Source: Dyella solisilvae (lineage in GTDB: Bacteria > Pseudomonadota > Gammaproteobacteria > Xanthomonadales > Rhodanobacteraceae). From it: a stretch of 64,000 nt of DNA. The notes under the pieces were generated by a model, which saw nothing but the letters and a program-made list of their open reading frames with translations, searched no databases and was not told the DNA's origin. Every line of letters starts with the position of its first letter. Positions within the stretch are counted from its first letter, which is position 1. Where the stretch lies: contig NZ_QQSY01000001.1 in NCBI RefSeq assembly GCF_003351225.1, forward strand, positions 496,001 through 560,000. The letters run 5' to 3'. Position numbers and translations under genes: made by a program. Of this stretch, positions 37,130-45,567 are shown one piece after another.

Positions 37130-37564
37130 ATGGCCAGTTCACACATTTCCGGCAGCACCATCATCCCCGGCCTGCGCTATCGCGACGCCCACGCGGCGAT
37201 CGCATGGCTGTGCCAGGCATTCGGCTTCACCAGGCATGCGGTCTACGACGACGGCGAAGGCGGCGTGGCCCATGCGCAGCTTGTCTACGGTGGAGGCATG
37301 CTGATGCTGGGGTCAATACGCGACACCGAGTTCGGGCGTCAGCTCACACAACCGGATCAGATCGGCGGCATGGAAACCCAATGCCCCTATGTCGTCGTCA
37401 AGGACGGCCGGGCGCACTACGAGCAGGCCAAGGCCGCCGGCGCCGTGATCGTGGACGACTATGCCGAGAAGGATTACGGCGGCGCCGGCTACAGCTGCCG
37501 TGACCCTGAAGGTCATCTCTGGTGTTTCGGAAGCTATGACCCTTGGGCCGAATCCTCCACCTGA
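37130..37564 (+). CDS. VOC superfamily (glyoxalase/bleomycin resistance-like) protein
   Basis: 144 residues; AAGGAG upstream of ATG. Two beta-alpha-beta-beta-beta modules are visible: IPGLRYRDAHAAIAWLCQAFGF...HAQLVYGGGMLMLG and QCPYVVVKDGRAHYEQAKAAGA...GYSCRDPEGHLWCFGSY. The R-D-P-E-G-H-L-W ending is usual for PhnB/glyoxalase-like members. Substrate unknown. Its 3' end overlaps the 3' end of the decayed AraC/GyrI gene on the other strand. Confidence 0.87.
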   Translation: MASSHISGSTIIPGLRYRDAHAAIAWLCQAFGFTRHAVYDDGEGGVAHAQLVYGGGMLMLGSIRDTEFGRQLTQPDQIGGMETQCPYVVVKDGRAHYEQAKAAGAVIVDDYAEKDYGGAGYSCRDPEGHLWCFGSYDPWAESST

Positions 37565-37956
37565 ACCTCGTCCGCCGGCGCGATCGGCAGATAGACGTCC
37601 GCGCGCAGCAGGGCCTGCGGCGTCTCCTCCGGATCGTCGAGGAAGTGCCGGAACGGCAGTTCCTCGCGCAATGCGTATCCGCTGGCGGCCCACCAGTCGC
37701 CGATGAAGCGGTCGGTGAATTCGTCGAGTTCCTCCTAGGGACCCACGTGGCGCGGCCGCAGGCGCCCTGTCGTCGCCCCCACCGTTTCGCCGGTCAAGGC
37801 GCGGTAGATCCGATGGAAGTGGAACGGCGACAGATGCGCCGCGGCGGCCAGTTGCGGCACCACCGGCAACTGGCCGCCGGCGTCGACCGCCGCCTGCAGC
37901 AAGGCCACCGCCCGGTCGATCCGTCGCAGATAGTCGTCGCGCGTGCTGGTCTTCAT
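37534..37956 (-). pseudogene. AraC/GyrI-type regulator remnant with internal deletion and stop
   Basis: From the ATG at 37956 (AAGGA upstream) the frame encodes the first half of an AraC helix-turn-helix (YLRRIDRAVALLQA, LSPFHFHRIYRALTGETV) and hits TAG at 37735-37737. Read on in the same frame it gives the last 65 or so residues of a GyrI-like effector domain (DRFIGDWWAASGYALREE, LLRADVYLPI) to a stop at 37534. The second DNA-binding helix and most of the effector domain, roughly 150 residues, are missing. Seen: both ends of one family in one frame with a gap and stop. Inferred: a deletion remnant. A truncated 73-residue product could still be made but would lack half the DNA-binding module. 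Confidence 0.75.
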
Positions 37957-38184
37957 GGCCGGGCTTCCTTGATGAGGACGAGCACCAGACTGCCGGCATC
38001 CCGCCGTCGCCGCGGCTCCATGCTTGCGCACCCGCAGCCTGTCGCCCGCCCACGCAGCAGACTAGGCAGGAAGTCATGCTGGGAGCCGACCCTTCGCTCC
38101 CTTACAGTCAGGCACGGGACCCGTCATCACTAACCCATCAACCCCGGACCGGCCGCCGCCACGGCCAGCCCGCCAGGAGGATTC

Positions 38185-40110
38185 ATGCCCTTTCGCCGTA
38201 CCGTGCTTGCCGTCGCCACGCTGGTCGCCCTGACTGCCGGCCTTGCCCAGGCCCAGACCGCGCCGCTCACCCCGGATATTCCGCACGCCAAGTTCGTGCC
38301 GGACACCGCCGGCTACGACTATGTGAAGCGCGAGGTGATGATCCCCATGCGCGACGGCGTGAAGCTGCACACGGTGATCGTGATTCCCAAGGGCGCCAAG
38401 CACGCGCCGATCCTGCTCACGCGCACGCCGTACAACGCCGACGGCCGCGCCGCGCGCTACCAGTCGCCGCACATGGACGCGACCCTGCCGCAGGGCGACG
38501 AGGTGTTCGTCAAGGGTGGCTACATCCGCGTGTTCCAGGACGTGCGAGGCAAGTACGGCTCCGAGGGCGAGTACGTGATGACGCGCCCGCTGCGCGGCCC
38601 GCTCAACTCCAGCGAGGTGGACCACTCCACCGACGCCTACGACACCATCGACTGGCTGGTGAAGAACATCCCCGAGTCCAACGGCAAGGTCGGCATGCTC
38701 GGCTCCTCCTACGAGGGCTTCACCGTGGTGATGGCGCTGGTGCATCCGCATCCGGCGCTGAAGGTGGCGGCGCCAGAGAGCCCGATGGTCGACGGCTGGA
38801 TGGGCGACGACTGGTTCCACTACGGCGCCTTCCGCGAGACCAACTTCGACTACATCCGCGGCCAGACTGCGCAGAAGGGCAAAGGTGAGGCCACGCCGCG
38901 CGTGGGCTACGACGATTACAGCAACTTCCTGGCGGCCGGCTCGGCCGGCGACTACGCGCGCGCCAACGGGTTCGAGCAACTGCCTTACTGGCGCAAGCTG
39001 CACGAACACCCGTCCTACGACGCCTTCTGGCAGGAACAGGCGCTGGACAAGGTCATGGCCGCCCAGCCGCTCACCGTGCCGACCATGTGGTTGCAGGGCC
39101 TGTGGGATCAGGAAGACATGTGGGGCGCGATCCACAGCTACATGGCCACCGAACCCAAGGACAAGGGCAACGACAAGAACTTCCTGGTGATGGGCCCGTG
39201 GCGCCACAGCCAGGTGAACTACGACGGTACGTCGCTCGGCCCACTGAAGTGGGACGGCGACACCTCCCTGCAGTTCCGCCGCGACGTGCTCAAGCCGTTC
39301 TTCGACCAGTACCTGGTCGATGGCGCGCCCAAGGCGAACACGCCGCCGGTGCTGATCTACAACACCGGCGAAAACCACTGGGACCGCTACAAGTCCTGGC
39401 CGCTGAGCTGCGAGCAGGGCTGCGCCAACAAGCCGAAGGCGCTGTATCTCGGCGCCGGCGGCAACCTGTCGTTCAATGCGCCGGGCGCGGATGCCGCCAA
39501 GTACGACGAGTACGTCTCCGACCCGGCCAAGCCCGTGCCCTACCAGCCGCGCCCGGCGCATTTCGCCGACCACGACGCCTGGACGCGCTGGCTGGTGAAC
39601 GACCAGCGCTTCGTGGATGGACGTCCAGACGTCCTCACCTACGTCAGCGCGCCGCTCACCGCGCCCCTGCACATTGGCGGCGCGCCTCAGGTGAACCTGT
39701 ATGCCTCCACCAGCGGCAGCGACAGCGACTGGGTGGTGAAGCTGATCGACGTGTACCCGGATACGGTGCCCTCGGACCCGGAGATGGGCGGCTACGAGCT
39801 GGCGGTGTCGCTCGACATCTTCCGCGGCCGCTACCGCACCAGCTTCGAGCATCCGCAGGCGCTCACGCCTGACCAGCCGCTGCTGTACAGCTTTGGCCTG
39901 CCCACCACCAACCACGTGTTCCTGCCGGGCCACCGCATCATGGTGCAGGTGCAGTCCAGCCTGTACCCGCTGTACGACCGCAACCCGCAGACCTTCGTGC
40001 CGAACATCTTCGACGCCAAGGCAGGCGACTACCAGAAGGCCACGCAGCGCGTGTGGCATACGCCTGGCACGGCCAGCTCGATCAGCCTGCCGGTTGTGCC
40101 GAACGGTTGA
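38185..40110 (+). CDS. Secreted alpha-amino acid ester hydrolase (CocE/NonD family)
   Basis: 641 residues with a signal peptide (1-24, ending LAQAQ). The alpha/beta-hydrolase core carries the G-x-S-Y-x-G elbow (GSSYEG, nucleophile S175), a helical cap with W/Y-rich motifs, an acidic segment WLQGLWDQEDMWGA, a catalytic-His region VMGPWRHSQV, and a C-terminal jelly-roll domain (about 440-641) ending in GHRIMVQVQSS. This is the architecture of the Xanthomonas/Acetobacter alpha-amino acid ester hydrolases, which hydrolyse or transfer alpha-amino acid esters and act on beta-lactams such as cephalexin and ampicillin; the natural substrate is unclear, perhaps peptides. Stands alone, with a repeat and terminator following. 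Confidence 0.88.
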   Translation: MPFRRTVLAVATLVALTAGLAQAQTAPLTPDIPHAKFVPDTAGYDYVKREVMIPMRDGVKLHTVIVIPKGAKHAPILLTRTPYNADGRAARYQSPHMDATLPQGDEVFVKGGYIRVFQDVRGKYGSEGEYVMTRPLRGPLNSSEVDHSTDAYDTIDWLVKNIPESNGKVGMLGSSYEGFTVVMALVHPHPALKVAAPESPMVDGWMGDDWFHYGAFRETNFDYIRGQTAQKGKGEATPRVGYDDYSNFLAAGSAGDYARANGFEQLPYWRKLHEHPSYDAFWQEQALDKVMAAQPLTVPTMWLQGLWDQEDMWGAIHSYMATEPKDKGNDKNFLVMGPWRHSQVNYDGTSLGPLKWDGDTSLQFRRDVLKPFFDQYLVDGAPKANTPPVLIYNTGENHWDRYKSWPLSCEQGCANKPKALYLGAGGNLSFNAPGADAAKYDEYVSDPAKPVPYQPRPAHFADHDAWTRWLVNDQRFVDGRPDVLTYVSAPLTAPLHIGGAPQVNLYASTSGSDSDWVVKLIDVYPDTVPSDPEMGGYELAVSLDIFRGRYRTSFEHPQALTPDQPLLYSFGLPTTNHVFLPGHRIMVQVQSSLYPLYDRNPQTFVPNIFDAKAGDYQKATQRVWHTPGTASSISLPVVPNG

Positions 40111-40184
40111 TAGCTCCTGGCGCCCCCTCTTCCTCACCAGGGAGGGGGCGTCACGCAATCGGGCATCGCCCTATCTGCCCTCAC

Positions 40185-40212
40185 CGTCATTCCGGCTTTT
40201 GCAGGAATGACG
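40185..40212. repeat. GTCATTCC-type palindromic repeat, copy 1
   Basis: CGTCATTCC, ten-base loop, GGAATGACG. One of at least four related intergenic palindromes in this window (also at 44077, 48144 and 51736), a repetitive extragenic palindrome family. Confidence 0.75.
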
Positions 40213-40244
40213 GAACGAGTGCGGGGTCTACCCCAACTTCACGC

Positions 40245-40268
40245 AAAGGCCGGCCTTGCCGGCCTTTT
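40245..40268 (+). terminator. Rho-independent terminator after the ester hydrolase
   Basis: AAAGGCCGGC, loop CTT, GCCGGCCTTTT: a perfect 10-base stem with a U-run. Confidence 0.85.
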
Positions 40269-40300
40269 CCATTGCGACAAAACGCCCACGTATCCATGAC

Positions 40301-40329
40301 TTGCAATTAATTATATGTATGATTAATTA
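40301..40329 (+). promoter_or_regulatory. Promoter with AT-rich TetR-type operator
   Basis: AATTAAT (40305-40311), ten-base spacer TATATGTATG, ATTAATT (40322-40328): a perfect inverted repeat in a markedly AT-rich island just before the TetR start. A possible -35 TTGCAA (40301-40306) and -10 TAATTA (40324-40329) with 17-base spacing overlap it, placing transcription start at or beside the ATG at 40336. Confidence 0.65.
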
Positions 40330-40335
40330 GCAGAC

Positions 40336-41013
40336 ATGAGCCAGCCAACGCCATCCACGCCGCGCCGCAGGCAAAGCGCGCGCCGCTCACCCGGGCGTCC
40401 GGGCACCGACAGTCCCGACCTGCGCCCCCACCTGATCGAAGCCGCGCTGGCCTGTTTCGTGCGCGACGGCATCGCCGCCACCTCCTTGCGCAGCATCGCC
40501 AGCGAGGCCGGCGTCACCCCCGCCCTCCTCAACTACTACTTCGGCAGCAAGCTCGCCCTGCGCGATGCCGTGTTCGAGGAACGGCTGATGCCTGCCGTGC
40601 ACGCCTTGCGCGCCGGCATCGTCGACGCCGGTGACGATCCGCAGGCCCTGGCGCACGGCTTCGTGCGCGGCGTGTACGGGCTGATCGAGGCCTACCCCTG
40701 GTTCCCTGCCCTGTGGGTGCGCGAAGTGCTGTGCGAGGGCGGCGCCCTGCGCGAGCTGCTGCTTTCGCGCATCGGCCCCGAAGTGCCGCAAATGCTTGCC
40801 AAGCGCTTCGCGATGGCGCAGCAGCGCGGCCAGCTCAACCCGTCGCTCGACCCGCGCTTGCTGGTGGTATCGATGATCGGCCTCACGCTCTTTCCCGCCG
40901 CCGGCGCGCCGATCTGGCGACAGATTTTCCAGGCCGACCTTGGCATCGACGCCCTGACCAACCACGCGCTCGCCCTGCTCGGACATGGCATGGAGCCCCG
41001 GCATGAAGATTGA
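40336..41013 (+). CDS. TetR-family repressor of the adjacent ABC export operon
   Basis: 225 residues. A basic, Arg/Pro-rich N-tail precedes the TetR helix-turn-helix (about 30-75: LIEAALACFVRDGIAATSLRSIASEAGVTPALLNYYFGSKLALRDAVFEE, of which the YYFGSK turn is diagnostic). The C-terminal ligand domain is CecR/YbiH-like (WFPALWVREVLCEGGALRELL). No Shine-Dalgarno precedes the ATG, and the predicted transcription start coincides with it, so the mRNA may be leaderless. First gene of a four-gene overlapping operon; the palindrome immediately upstream suggests autorepression. Ligand unknown. Confidence 0.9.
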   Translation: MSQPTPSTPRRRQSARRSPGRPGTDSPDLRPHLIEAALACFVRDGIAATSLRSIASEAGVTPALLNYYFGSKLALRDAVFEERLMPAVHALRAGIVDAGDDPQALAHGFVRGVYGLIEAYPWFPALWVREVLCEGGALRELLLSRIGPEVPQMLAKRFAMAQQRGQLNPSLDPRLLVVSMIGLTLFPAAGAPIWRQIFQADLGIDALTNHALALLGHGMEPRHED

Positions 41014-41968
41014 CCGTCACCTGGCCCGGATTCTGTTGCCGAGCCTCCTGTTGCTGGCCGGCTGCCAAGCCTCGCCGCCCCAGGTGCTCGGCACGTTGGA
41101 GTTCGACCGAATCACCCTGCCCGCCCCGGCCGCCGAACATATCGTGCGCATCGACGTGCGCGAAGGCCAATACGTACCTGCCGGCGCCGTCATCATGCAG
41201 TTGGAGACCACCCGTACGCAGGCCGCGCTGGACTCGGCGCGCGCCGATCTGAAACAGCAGCAACAGGCCCTGCTGGAACTGGTGAACGGGCCGCGCGAGG
41301 AACAGATCCGCCAGGCCCGCGCCAACCTCGTCGGCGCGCAGGCGCAGGCGCGCGACGCCAACGCCTATTACCAACGGCTCTCCGCCCTGGCCCGCCAGCG
41401 CTTCATCGCCGACGCGGATCTCGATCGCGCCAAGGCCGCCGCCGGCAATGCCGATGCGGCCGTCGCCGCCGACCGCGCGATGCTCGACCAGTTGCTCAAC
41501 GGCTCGCGCGCGGAAGACATCGCGCAAGCGCGAGCCGGCGTCGCCGCCGCCACTGCCACGGCGGCCTCGCGCGCGGTCGACCTGGAGAAACTCGACCTCA
41601 CCGCGCCGCGCGACGTGCGCGTCGACAGCCTGCCCTACAAGCTGGGCGACCAGGCCCAGCCCGGCACGCCGCTGGTGATCCTGCTCGCGAGCGACACGCC
41701 TTTCGCCCGTGTCTACGTACCTGCGCCGCTGCGCCCCTCGGTGAAGGTCGGCGATGAAGCCGTGGTCACCCTGCACGACGGCAAGCGCAGCTTCCACGGC
41801 AAGGTCCGCATGATCCGCAGCGAACCGACCTTCACGCCCTACTACGCACTGAGTGGCGATGACGCCACCCGGTTGAGCTACCTCGCGGAGATCGCGCTCG
41901 GCCAGGACGCCAAGGATCTGCCGCAGGGCTTCCCGCTCTCCGCGGTGTTCCCGGGTAAGCACGAATGA
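41003..41968 (+). CDS. HlyD/YbhG-like periplasmic adaptor lipoprotein
   Basis: 321 residues starting inside the tetR 3' end (11-base overlap). A lipobox LLAGC ends the signal peptide, so the adaptor should be lipid-anchored (Cys at about residue 21-22). Two lipoyl-like halves flank a long alpha-helical hairpin (about 70-190) with Gln/Ala/Arg-rich coiled coil, and a beta-barrel follows (VYVPAPLRPSVKVGDEAVV). It resembles YbhG but with a lipoprotein anchor instead of a transmembrane helix. It should bridge the ABC permease to an outer-membrane channel encoded elsewhere. Overlaps the ATPase start by ATGA. Confidence 0.88.
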   Translation: MKIDRHLARILLPSLLLLAGCQASPPQVLGTLEFDRITLPAPAAEHIVRIDVREGQYVPAGAVIMQLETTRTQAALDSARADLKQQQQALLELVNGPREEQIRQARANLVGAQAQARDANAYYQRLSALARQRFIADADLDRAKAAAGNADAAVAADRAMLDQLLNGSRAEDIAQARAGVAAATATAASRAVDLEKLDLTAPRDVRVDSLPYKLGDQAQPGTPLVILLASDTPFARVYVPAPLRPSVKVGDEAVVTLHDGKRSFHGKVRMIRSEPTFTPYYALSGDDATRLSYLAEIALGQDAKDLPQGFPLSAVFPGKHE

Positions 41969-42909
41969 CCGACACGGCCATCCATGCGCGGAACCTGACC
42001 AAGCGCTTCGGCGCCCTGGCCGCGGTCAACGCGGTGGACCTGGACGTCCCGCGCGCCTGCGTCTACGGCTTCCTCGGCCCCAATGGCTCGGGCAAGTCCA
42101 CCACCATCCGCATGCTGTGCGGCCTGCTGACGCCCACCGAGGGCGACATCGAAGTGCTTGGCCTGCGCATTCCGCAGCAGGCCGAAGCGCTCAAGCGGCG
42201 CATCGGCTACATGACACAGAAGTTCTCGCTGTTCGACGACCTGTCGGTGCGGCAGAACCTGGAGTTCCTCGCCACCGTGCAGGGCCTGTCGCAGCGCGCA
42301 GGCAAGGCGCGCGTGGACGACCTGTTGCGCTGGTACCGGCTGGATGACCGCCAGCAACAGCTTGCCGGCACCCTGAGCGGCGGCCAGAAGCAACGCCTGG
42401 CGCTGGCCGGCGCCATCGTGCACGAACCGGAACTGCTGTTCCTGGACGAGCCGACCAGCGCGGTCGACCCCGAATCGCGCCGCGACTTCTGGGAGAAGTT
42501 GTTCGACCTGGCCGACGATGGCACGACGATACTCGTGTCCACGCATTACATGGACGAAGCCGAGCGATGCCATCGGCTGGCCATTCTCGACACCGGCAAC
42601 CTGGTAGCCGACGGCACGCCCGCCGAACTCACCGCCAAGCTTCAGGGCCGCACCTACCTCGTGCGCGCCAGTTCACCGCGGCAGGCCAAGGACACCCTTG
42701 CCAGCCACCCGGATGTGTTGAGCGTGGCGCAGATCGGAAACGAGCTGCGCGTACTGACCCGTGGCAGTAATGCCGATGCAGATGCGCTGCGCGGCTGCCT
42801 CGACGGGACCAACGTGACGGCGGAAGTGACGAGCGTCGAACCCAATCTGGAAGACGTGTTCGTGGTCGCCACGCACGGACAGGCCAGGCGCGAGGAGCAG
42901 CTCGCGTGA
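41965..42909 (+). CDS. ABC exporter ATP-binding protein
   Basis: 314 residues with a single nucleotide-binding domain: Walker A GPNGSGKST (38-46), Q-loop TQKFSLF, signature LSGGQ (136-140), Walker B LLFLDEP (about 156-162), H-loop STHYMDEAE. The C-terminal 90 residues form the extension common in ABC-2/DrrA-type exporters. Compared with E. coli YbhF, which carries two such domains, this one has one, so two copies would dimerise. Overlaps the adaptor by four bases and the permease by GTGA. Confidence 0.93.
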   Translation: MTDTAIHARNLTKRFGALAAVNAVDLDVPRACVYGFLGPNGSGKSTTIRMLCGLLTPTEGDIEVLGLRIPQQAEALKRRIGYMTQKFSLFDDLSVRQNLEFLATVQGLSQRAGKARVDDLLRWYRLDDRQQQLAGTLSGGQKQRLALAGAIVHEPELLFLDEPTSAVDPESRRDFWEKLFDLADDGTTILVSTHYMDEAERCHRLAILDTGNLVADGTPAELTAKLQGRTYLVRASSPRQAKDTLASHPDVLSVAQIGNELRVLTRGSNADADALRGCLDGTNVTAEVTSVEPNLEDVFVVATHGQARREEQLA

Positions 42910-43997
42910 ACCTGCGCCGCCTGTGGGCCATCATGATCAAGGAACTGCGCCAGCTGCGACGCGACTGCGTCACGCTCGCCATGATCATGGGCATGCCGGT
43001 GTTGCAGTTGATGCTGTTCGGCTATGCCATCAACCTCAATCTGCGCCACCTGCCTGCGGCCGTGGTGGACCAGGCGCAGACCAGCGGTTCGCGCGCCGCC
43101 GTGCAGGACCTGCTCGCCAGCGGCGTGATCGAACTACGCGCCTCCGCGCAGAGCCCGCAGCAGTTGATCGATCTGCTGCGGCAGGGGCGCATCAGCGTGG
43201 GCATCGCCGTGCCGCCGGACTTCGAACGACGCAGGATGGACGGCCGCGAGTCGATCCAGGTCATGGTCGACGGCAGCGACAATGTGGTGCAAGCGGCTGC
43301 GGTCCAGCTTGCGCAATACCCGCTCAACCAACCGGACAACTTCCACGCGCAGACCGAACAACCGATCAGCGTGGTGAGCTTCTACAACCCCGAGCGGCGT
43401 TCGCCGGTGAACATTGTGCCGGGATTGGTGGGCGTGATCCTCACCATGACCATGGTGTTGTTCACCGCCGTAGCCATCGTGCGCGAGACCGAGCGCGGCA
43501 ACCTCGAACTGCTCATCACCACGCCAGTGAGCCGCACCGAGCTGATGATCGGCAAGGTGCTGCCCTATGCGGCCATCGGTCTGGTGCAGACCAGCGTGGT
43601 GCTGCTGCTCGGCGTATGGCTGTTTCGCGTGCCGATACGCGGCGGCCTGTGGGATGTCTACATGGCGTCCAGCCTGCTGATCCTGGCCAACCTGTCGTTG
43701 GGCCTGCTGATTTCCACGCGGGCAAAGTCGCAGTTCCAGGCGATGCAGATGACGTTCTTCGTGTTCCTGCCATCGATCCTGCTGTCGGGCTTCATGTTCC
43801 CCTTCGACGGCATGCCGCGCCCGGCGCAGTGGATCGCCGAGCTATTGCCGCTCACCCATTTCATGCGACTGATCCGCGGCATCATGCTGCGCGGCGCGGA
43901 CATGACCGACTTGCTGCCGGACAGCCTGGCGCTGGCCGCCTTCATCGTCATCATGCTGACGTTGGCGATTCGCTTGTTCCACAAGCGTCTGGATTGA
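42906..43997 (+). CDS. ABC-2 type permease (YbhS/YbhR-like)
   Basis: 363 residues with GTG start overlapping the ATPase stop. One N-terminal helix (about 20-42), a periplasmic domain of about 130 residues, then five helices (about 170-355), the ABC-2/YhhJ layout with the ETERGNLELLITTPVSRTELMIGK cytoplasmic coupling segment. Only one permease gene is present where E. coli has two (YbhS, YbhR), so a homodimer is expected. With the adaptor it would form a tripartite drug or lipid exporter under TetR control. Confidence 0.92.
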   Translation: MNLRRLWAIMIKELRQLRRDCVTLAMIMGMPVLQLMLFGYAINLNLRHLPAAVVDQAQTSGSRAAVQDLLASGVIELRASAQSPQQLIDLLRQGRISVGIAVPPDFERRRMDGRESIQVMVDGSDNVVQAAAVQLAQYPLNQPDNFHAQTEQPISVVSFYNPERRSPVNIVPGLVGVILTMTMVLFTAVAIVRETERGNLELLITTPVSRTELMIGKVLPYAAIGLVQTSVVLLLGVWLFRVPIRGGLWDVYMASSLLILANLSLGLLISTRAKSQFQAMQMTFFVFLPSILLSGFMFPFDGMPRPAQWIAELLPLTHFMRLIRGIMLRGADMTDLLPDSLALAAFIVIMLTLAIRLFHKRLD

Positions 43998-44026
43998 AAA
44001 GGGCCGGCAGGCGCCGGCCCTTTTTT
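43997..44026 (+). terminator. Strong rho-independent terminator of the TetR-ABC operon
   Basis: AAAAGGGCCGGC, loop AGGC, GCCGGCCC then six T. Begins at the last base of the permease stop. Confidence 0.92.
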
Positions 44027-44076
44027 CGATTTACTCAATGCATCCGCGAGATGCATCGAACCATGGCTTCGGACTG

Positions 44077-44104
44077 CGTCATCCCCGCGAACGCGGGAAT
44101 AACG
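44077..44104. repeat. GTCATTCC-type palindromic repeat, copy 2
   Basis: CGTCATCCCCGCG, AA, CGCGGGAATAACG: near-perfect palindrome of the same family as copy 1. Confidence 0.7.
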
Positions 44105-44122
44105 AGGCAAGGCAGGGCTCGC

Positions 44123-44602
44123 TTACTTCTCGCACGCCTTGCCGTGGTCGGCGTGATAGCCCTTGGCCTTGGCGTCCGCTTCGCTCATGTAGGCTCCGGC
44201 CTTGGTCTTGCCGTACCACTTGTCACCCGGGCAGTGGTAGACCTTGCTGCTCGAATTGACCCATACCATGCCCGGCCCACCACCCGGCGCCGCCGTGGCA
44301 GGTGGCTCGTTGGCGGATTTGCCATTCGCTGCCGGCGTGGCCTTCGGCGCTGCGCTCGGCGCCGGGGTGGCCGCCGCGCTCTTCTCCGCCGCTGCGGCAG
44401 GCGCCGCGGCGCCGGCGGCGCCCCAGAACTCCTTCACGCCCTGATGGCCGGAGCAGGCGCCCTTCTTGGTCGCGTTGCTGGTGAAGCTGCCGTCCTTGCA
44501 TTGGCCGGTGGAACCGGCGGGCGCCGACGCCTGCTGCGCGTAAACGGCGGGGCCCGCCAGAAGACCCGCAAGCAAGACTGCGATCAAACCGTACGATTTC
44601 AT
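44123..44602 (-). CDS. Secreted DUF3761-like protein
   Basis: 159 residues from the ATG at 44602, with GGAGGG seven bases upstream. Signal peptide 1-22 (ending AVYA). A DUF3761-like block follows: C35-KDG, then G-A-C50-SGHQGV. A low-complexity Ala/Pro linker (about 60-115) leads to a second conserved-looking block with KVYHCPGDKWYGK, then YMSEADAKAKG and a final C near the end. Four Cys suggest disulfides or metal binding. Periplasmic or extracellular; function unknown. Single gene facing the TetR-ABC operon. Confidence 0.75.
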   Translation of the reverse strand: MKSYGLIAVLLAGLLAGPAVYAQQASAPAGSTGQCKDGSFTSNATKKGACSGHQGVKEFWGAAGAAAPAAAAEKSAAATPAPSAAPKATPAANGKSANEPPATAAPGGGPGMVWVNSSSKVYHCPGDKWYGKTKAGAYMSEADAKAKGYHADHGKACEK

Positions 44603-44849
44603 CTTCGATCCCTCCAGCGCGAATTCGTCTGTTCCAAGGAGACGGCTTCCCGAATGGCGGCCGTGCTCTCCATTGTCGTCATCGCATACGGCGCGGACCG
44701 CGTCGTCGCAAGACGTCCCCAAGCGCCCCTGCGCCTGTGCGAAAGACTATGCACCTGGCGCATGACGCCGGATCAGCGTGCACGGCGCGGCGTTCATGCG
44801 CCGTGAGGTCGATTCGAATTTTTTTGCGGAAAGGAATCGCGGTACTGCA

Positions 44850-44874
44850 GGCCGCGCCTGTAGTCGGCGCGGCC
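44850..44874. terminator. Hairpin downstream of the RcnB-like gene
   Basis: GGCCGCGCC, seven-base loop, GGCGCGGCC, eight bases past the RcnB-like stop in its direction of transcription. A run of T lies about 25 bases further, not adjacent. Confidence 0.5.
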
Positions 44875-44881
44875 CTCGTAC

Positions 44882-45319
44882 TCAGTGGGAGAGCACGATA
44901 TTGGCGATGATACCGGTGGCGACGGCGACCAGCAGGAACTCGCCGGTATCGCTGCGCACATACTGGTAATCGCGCGGCGGCGGCGCGAGGTGGTATTCGT
45001 TCCAGTTCTCCACCACGTAGCGGTGGTCGCGGTATTCCACCGGCACGTAGCCGCCGCGGCGATACCAGCCTTCGTGCTGGCCGCGGTCGTGCACGATCAC
45101 GTAGTCGCGGTGATCGCCCTCGCGGCGGTCGTGTTCGACCTCGCGACGGTCTTCTTCGTGGCGGTCGTGGTCGCGACGGTCATCGTCACGGTGGTCACGG
45201 TCGTGGCCATGGTCCTGCTCATAGCGGTCATGGTCTTGGTCGTACTGGATCGGCGCAGCCAGGGCGGACGACGACGCCACCACGGCGCCAAGCATCAGTG
45301 CGATCAGGGTCAATCTCAT
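44882..45319 (-). CDS. RcnB-family periplasmic protein, Asp/His/Arg-rich
   Basis: 145 residues; GGAGAG five bases before ATG. Signal peptide 1-22, then about 50 residues almost wholly of D, H, R, E (likely disordered and possibly metal-binding), then the RcnB block GWYRRGGYVPVEYRDHRYVVENW, LAPPPRDYQYVR, TGEFLLVAVATGII. E. coli RcnB is a periplasmic factor in nickel/cobalt homeostasis, but this fold is widespread and no RcnA exporter is nearby, so a metal role is only suggested. The His/Asp-rich tract is the notable feature. Confidence 0.82.
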   Translation of the reverse strand: MRLTLIALMLGAVVASSSALAAPIQYDQDHDRYEQDHGHDRDHRDDDRRDHDRHEEDRREVEHDRREGDHRDYVIVHDRGQHEGWYRRGGYVPVEYRDHRYVVENWNEYHLAPPPRDYQYVRSDTGEFLLVAVATGIIANIVLSH

Positions 45320-45524
45320 GCGAACTCTCCATCGTGTGATGCCGCGACATGCTCCCCTGTGGCGCAGTGTTCTACGGCGGCGCCATCATGTGTTTCGCAA
45401 CGATGCACGAAAGGTGAATCCGTTCGCAAAAACGCATGCCTTGCATATCGCAATTTCATGCGTTGAAGCGCCATTGGGTTTGCGTCTCCCATTCACGTGC
45501 AAGACCCGCGGAATGGTCGACGCA

Positions 45525-45567
45525 CGGGCCGCCGCGAAGCGGCCCGCCGGGGGCAACACTCCCCGGG
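45525..45567 (-). terminator. Tandem hairpins after the beta-lactamase-family gene
   Basis: CGGGCCGC/GCGGCCCG (45525-45546) and CCGGGG/CCCCGG immediately beside it, directly downstream of the leftward stop at 45568. No U-tract. Confidence 0.45.
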
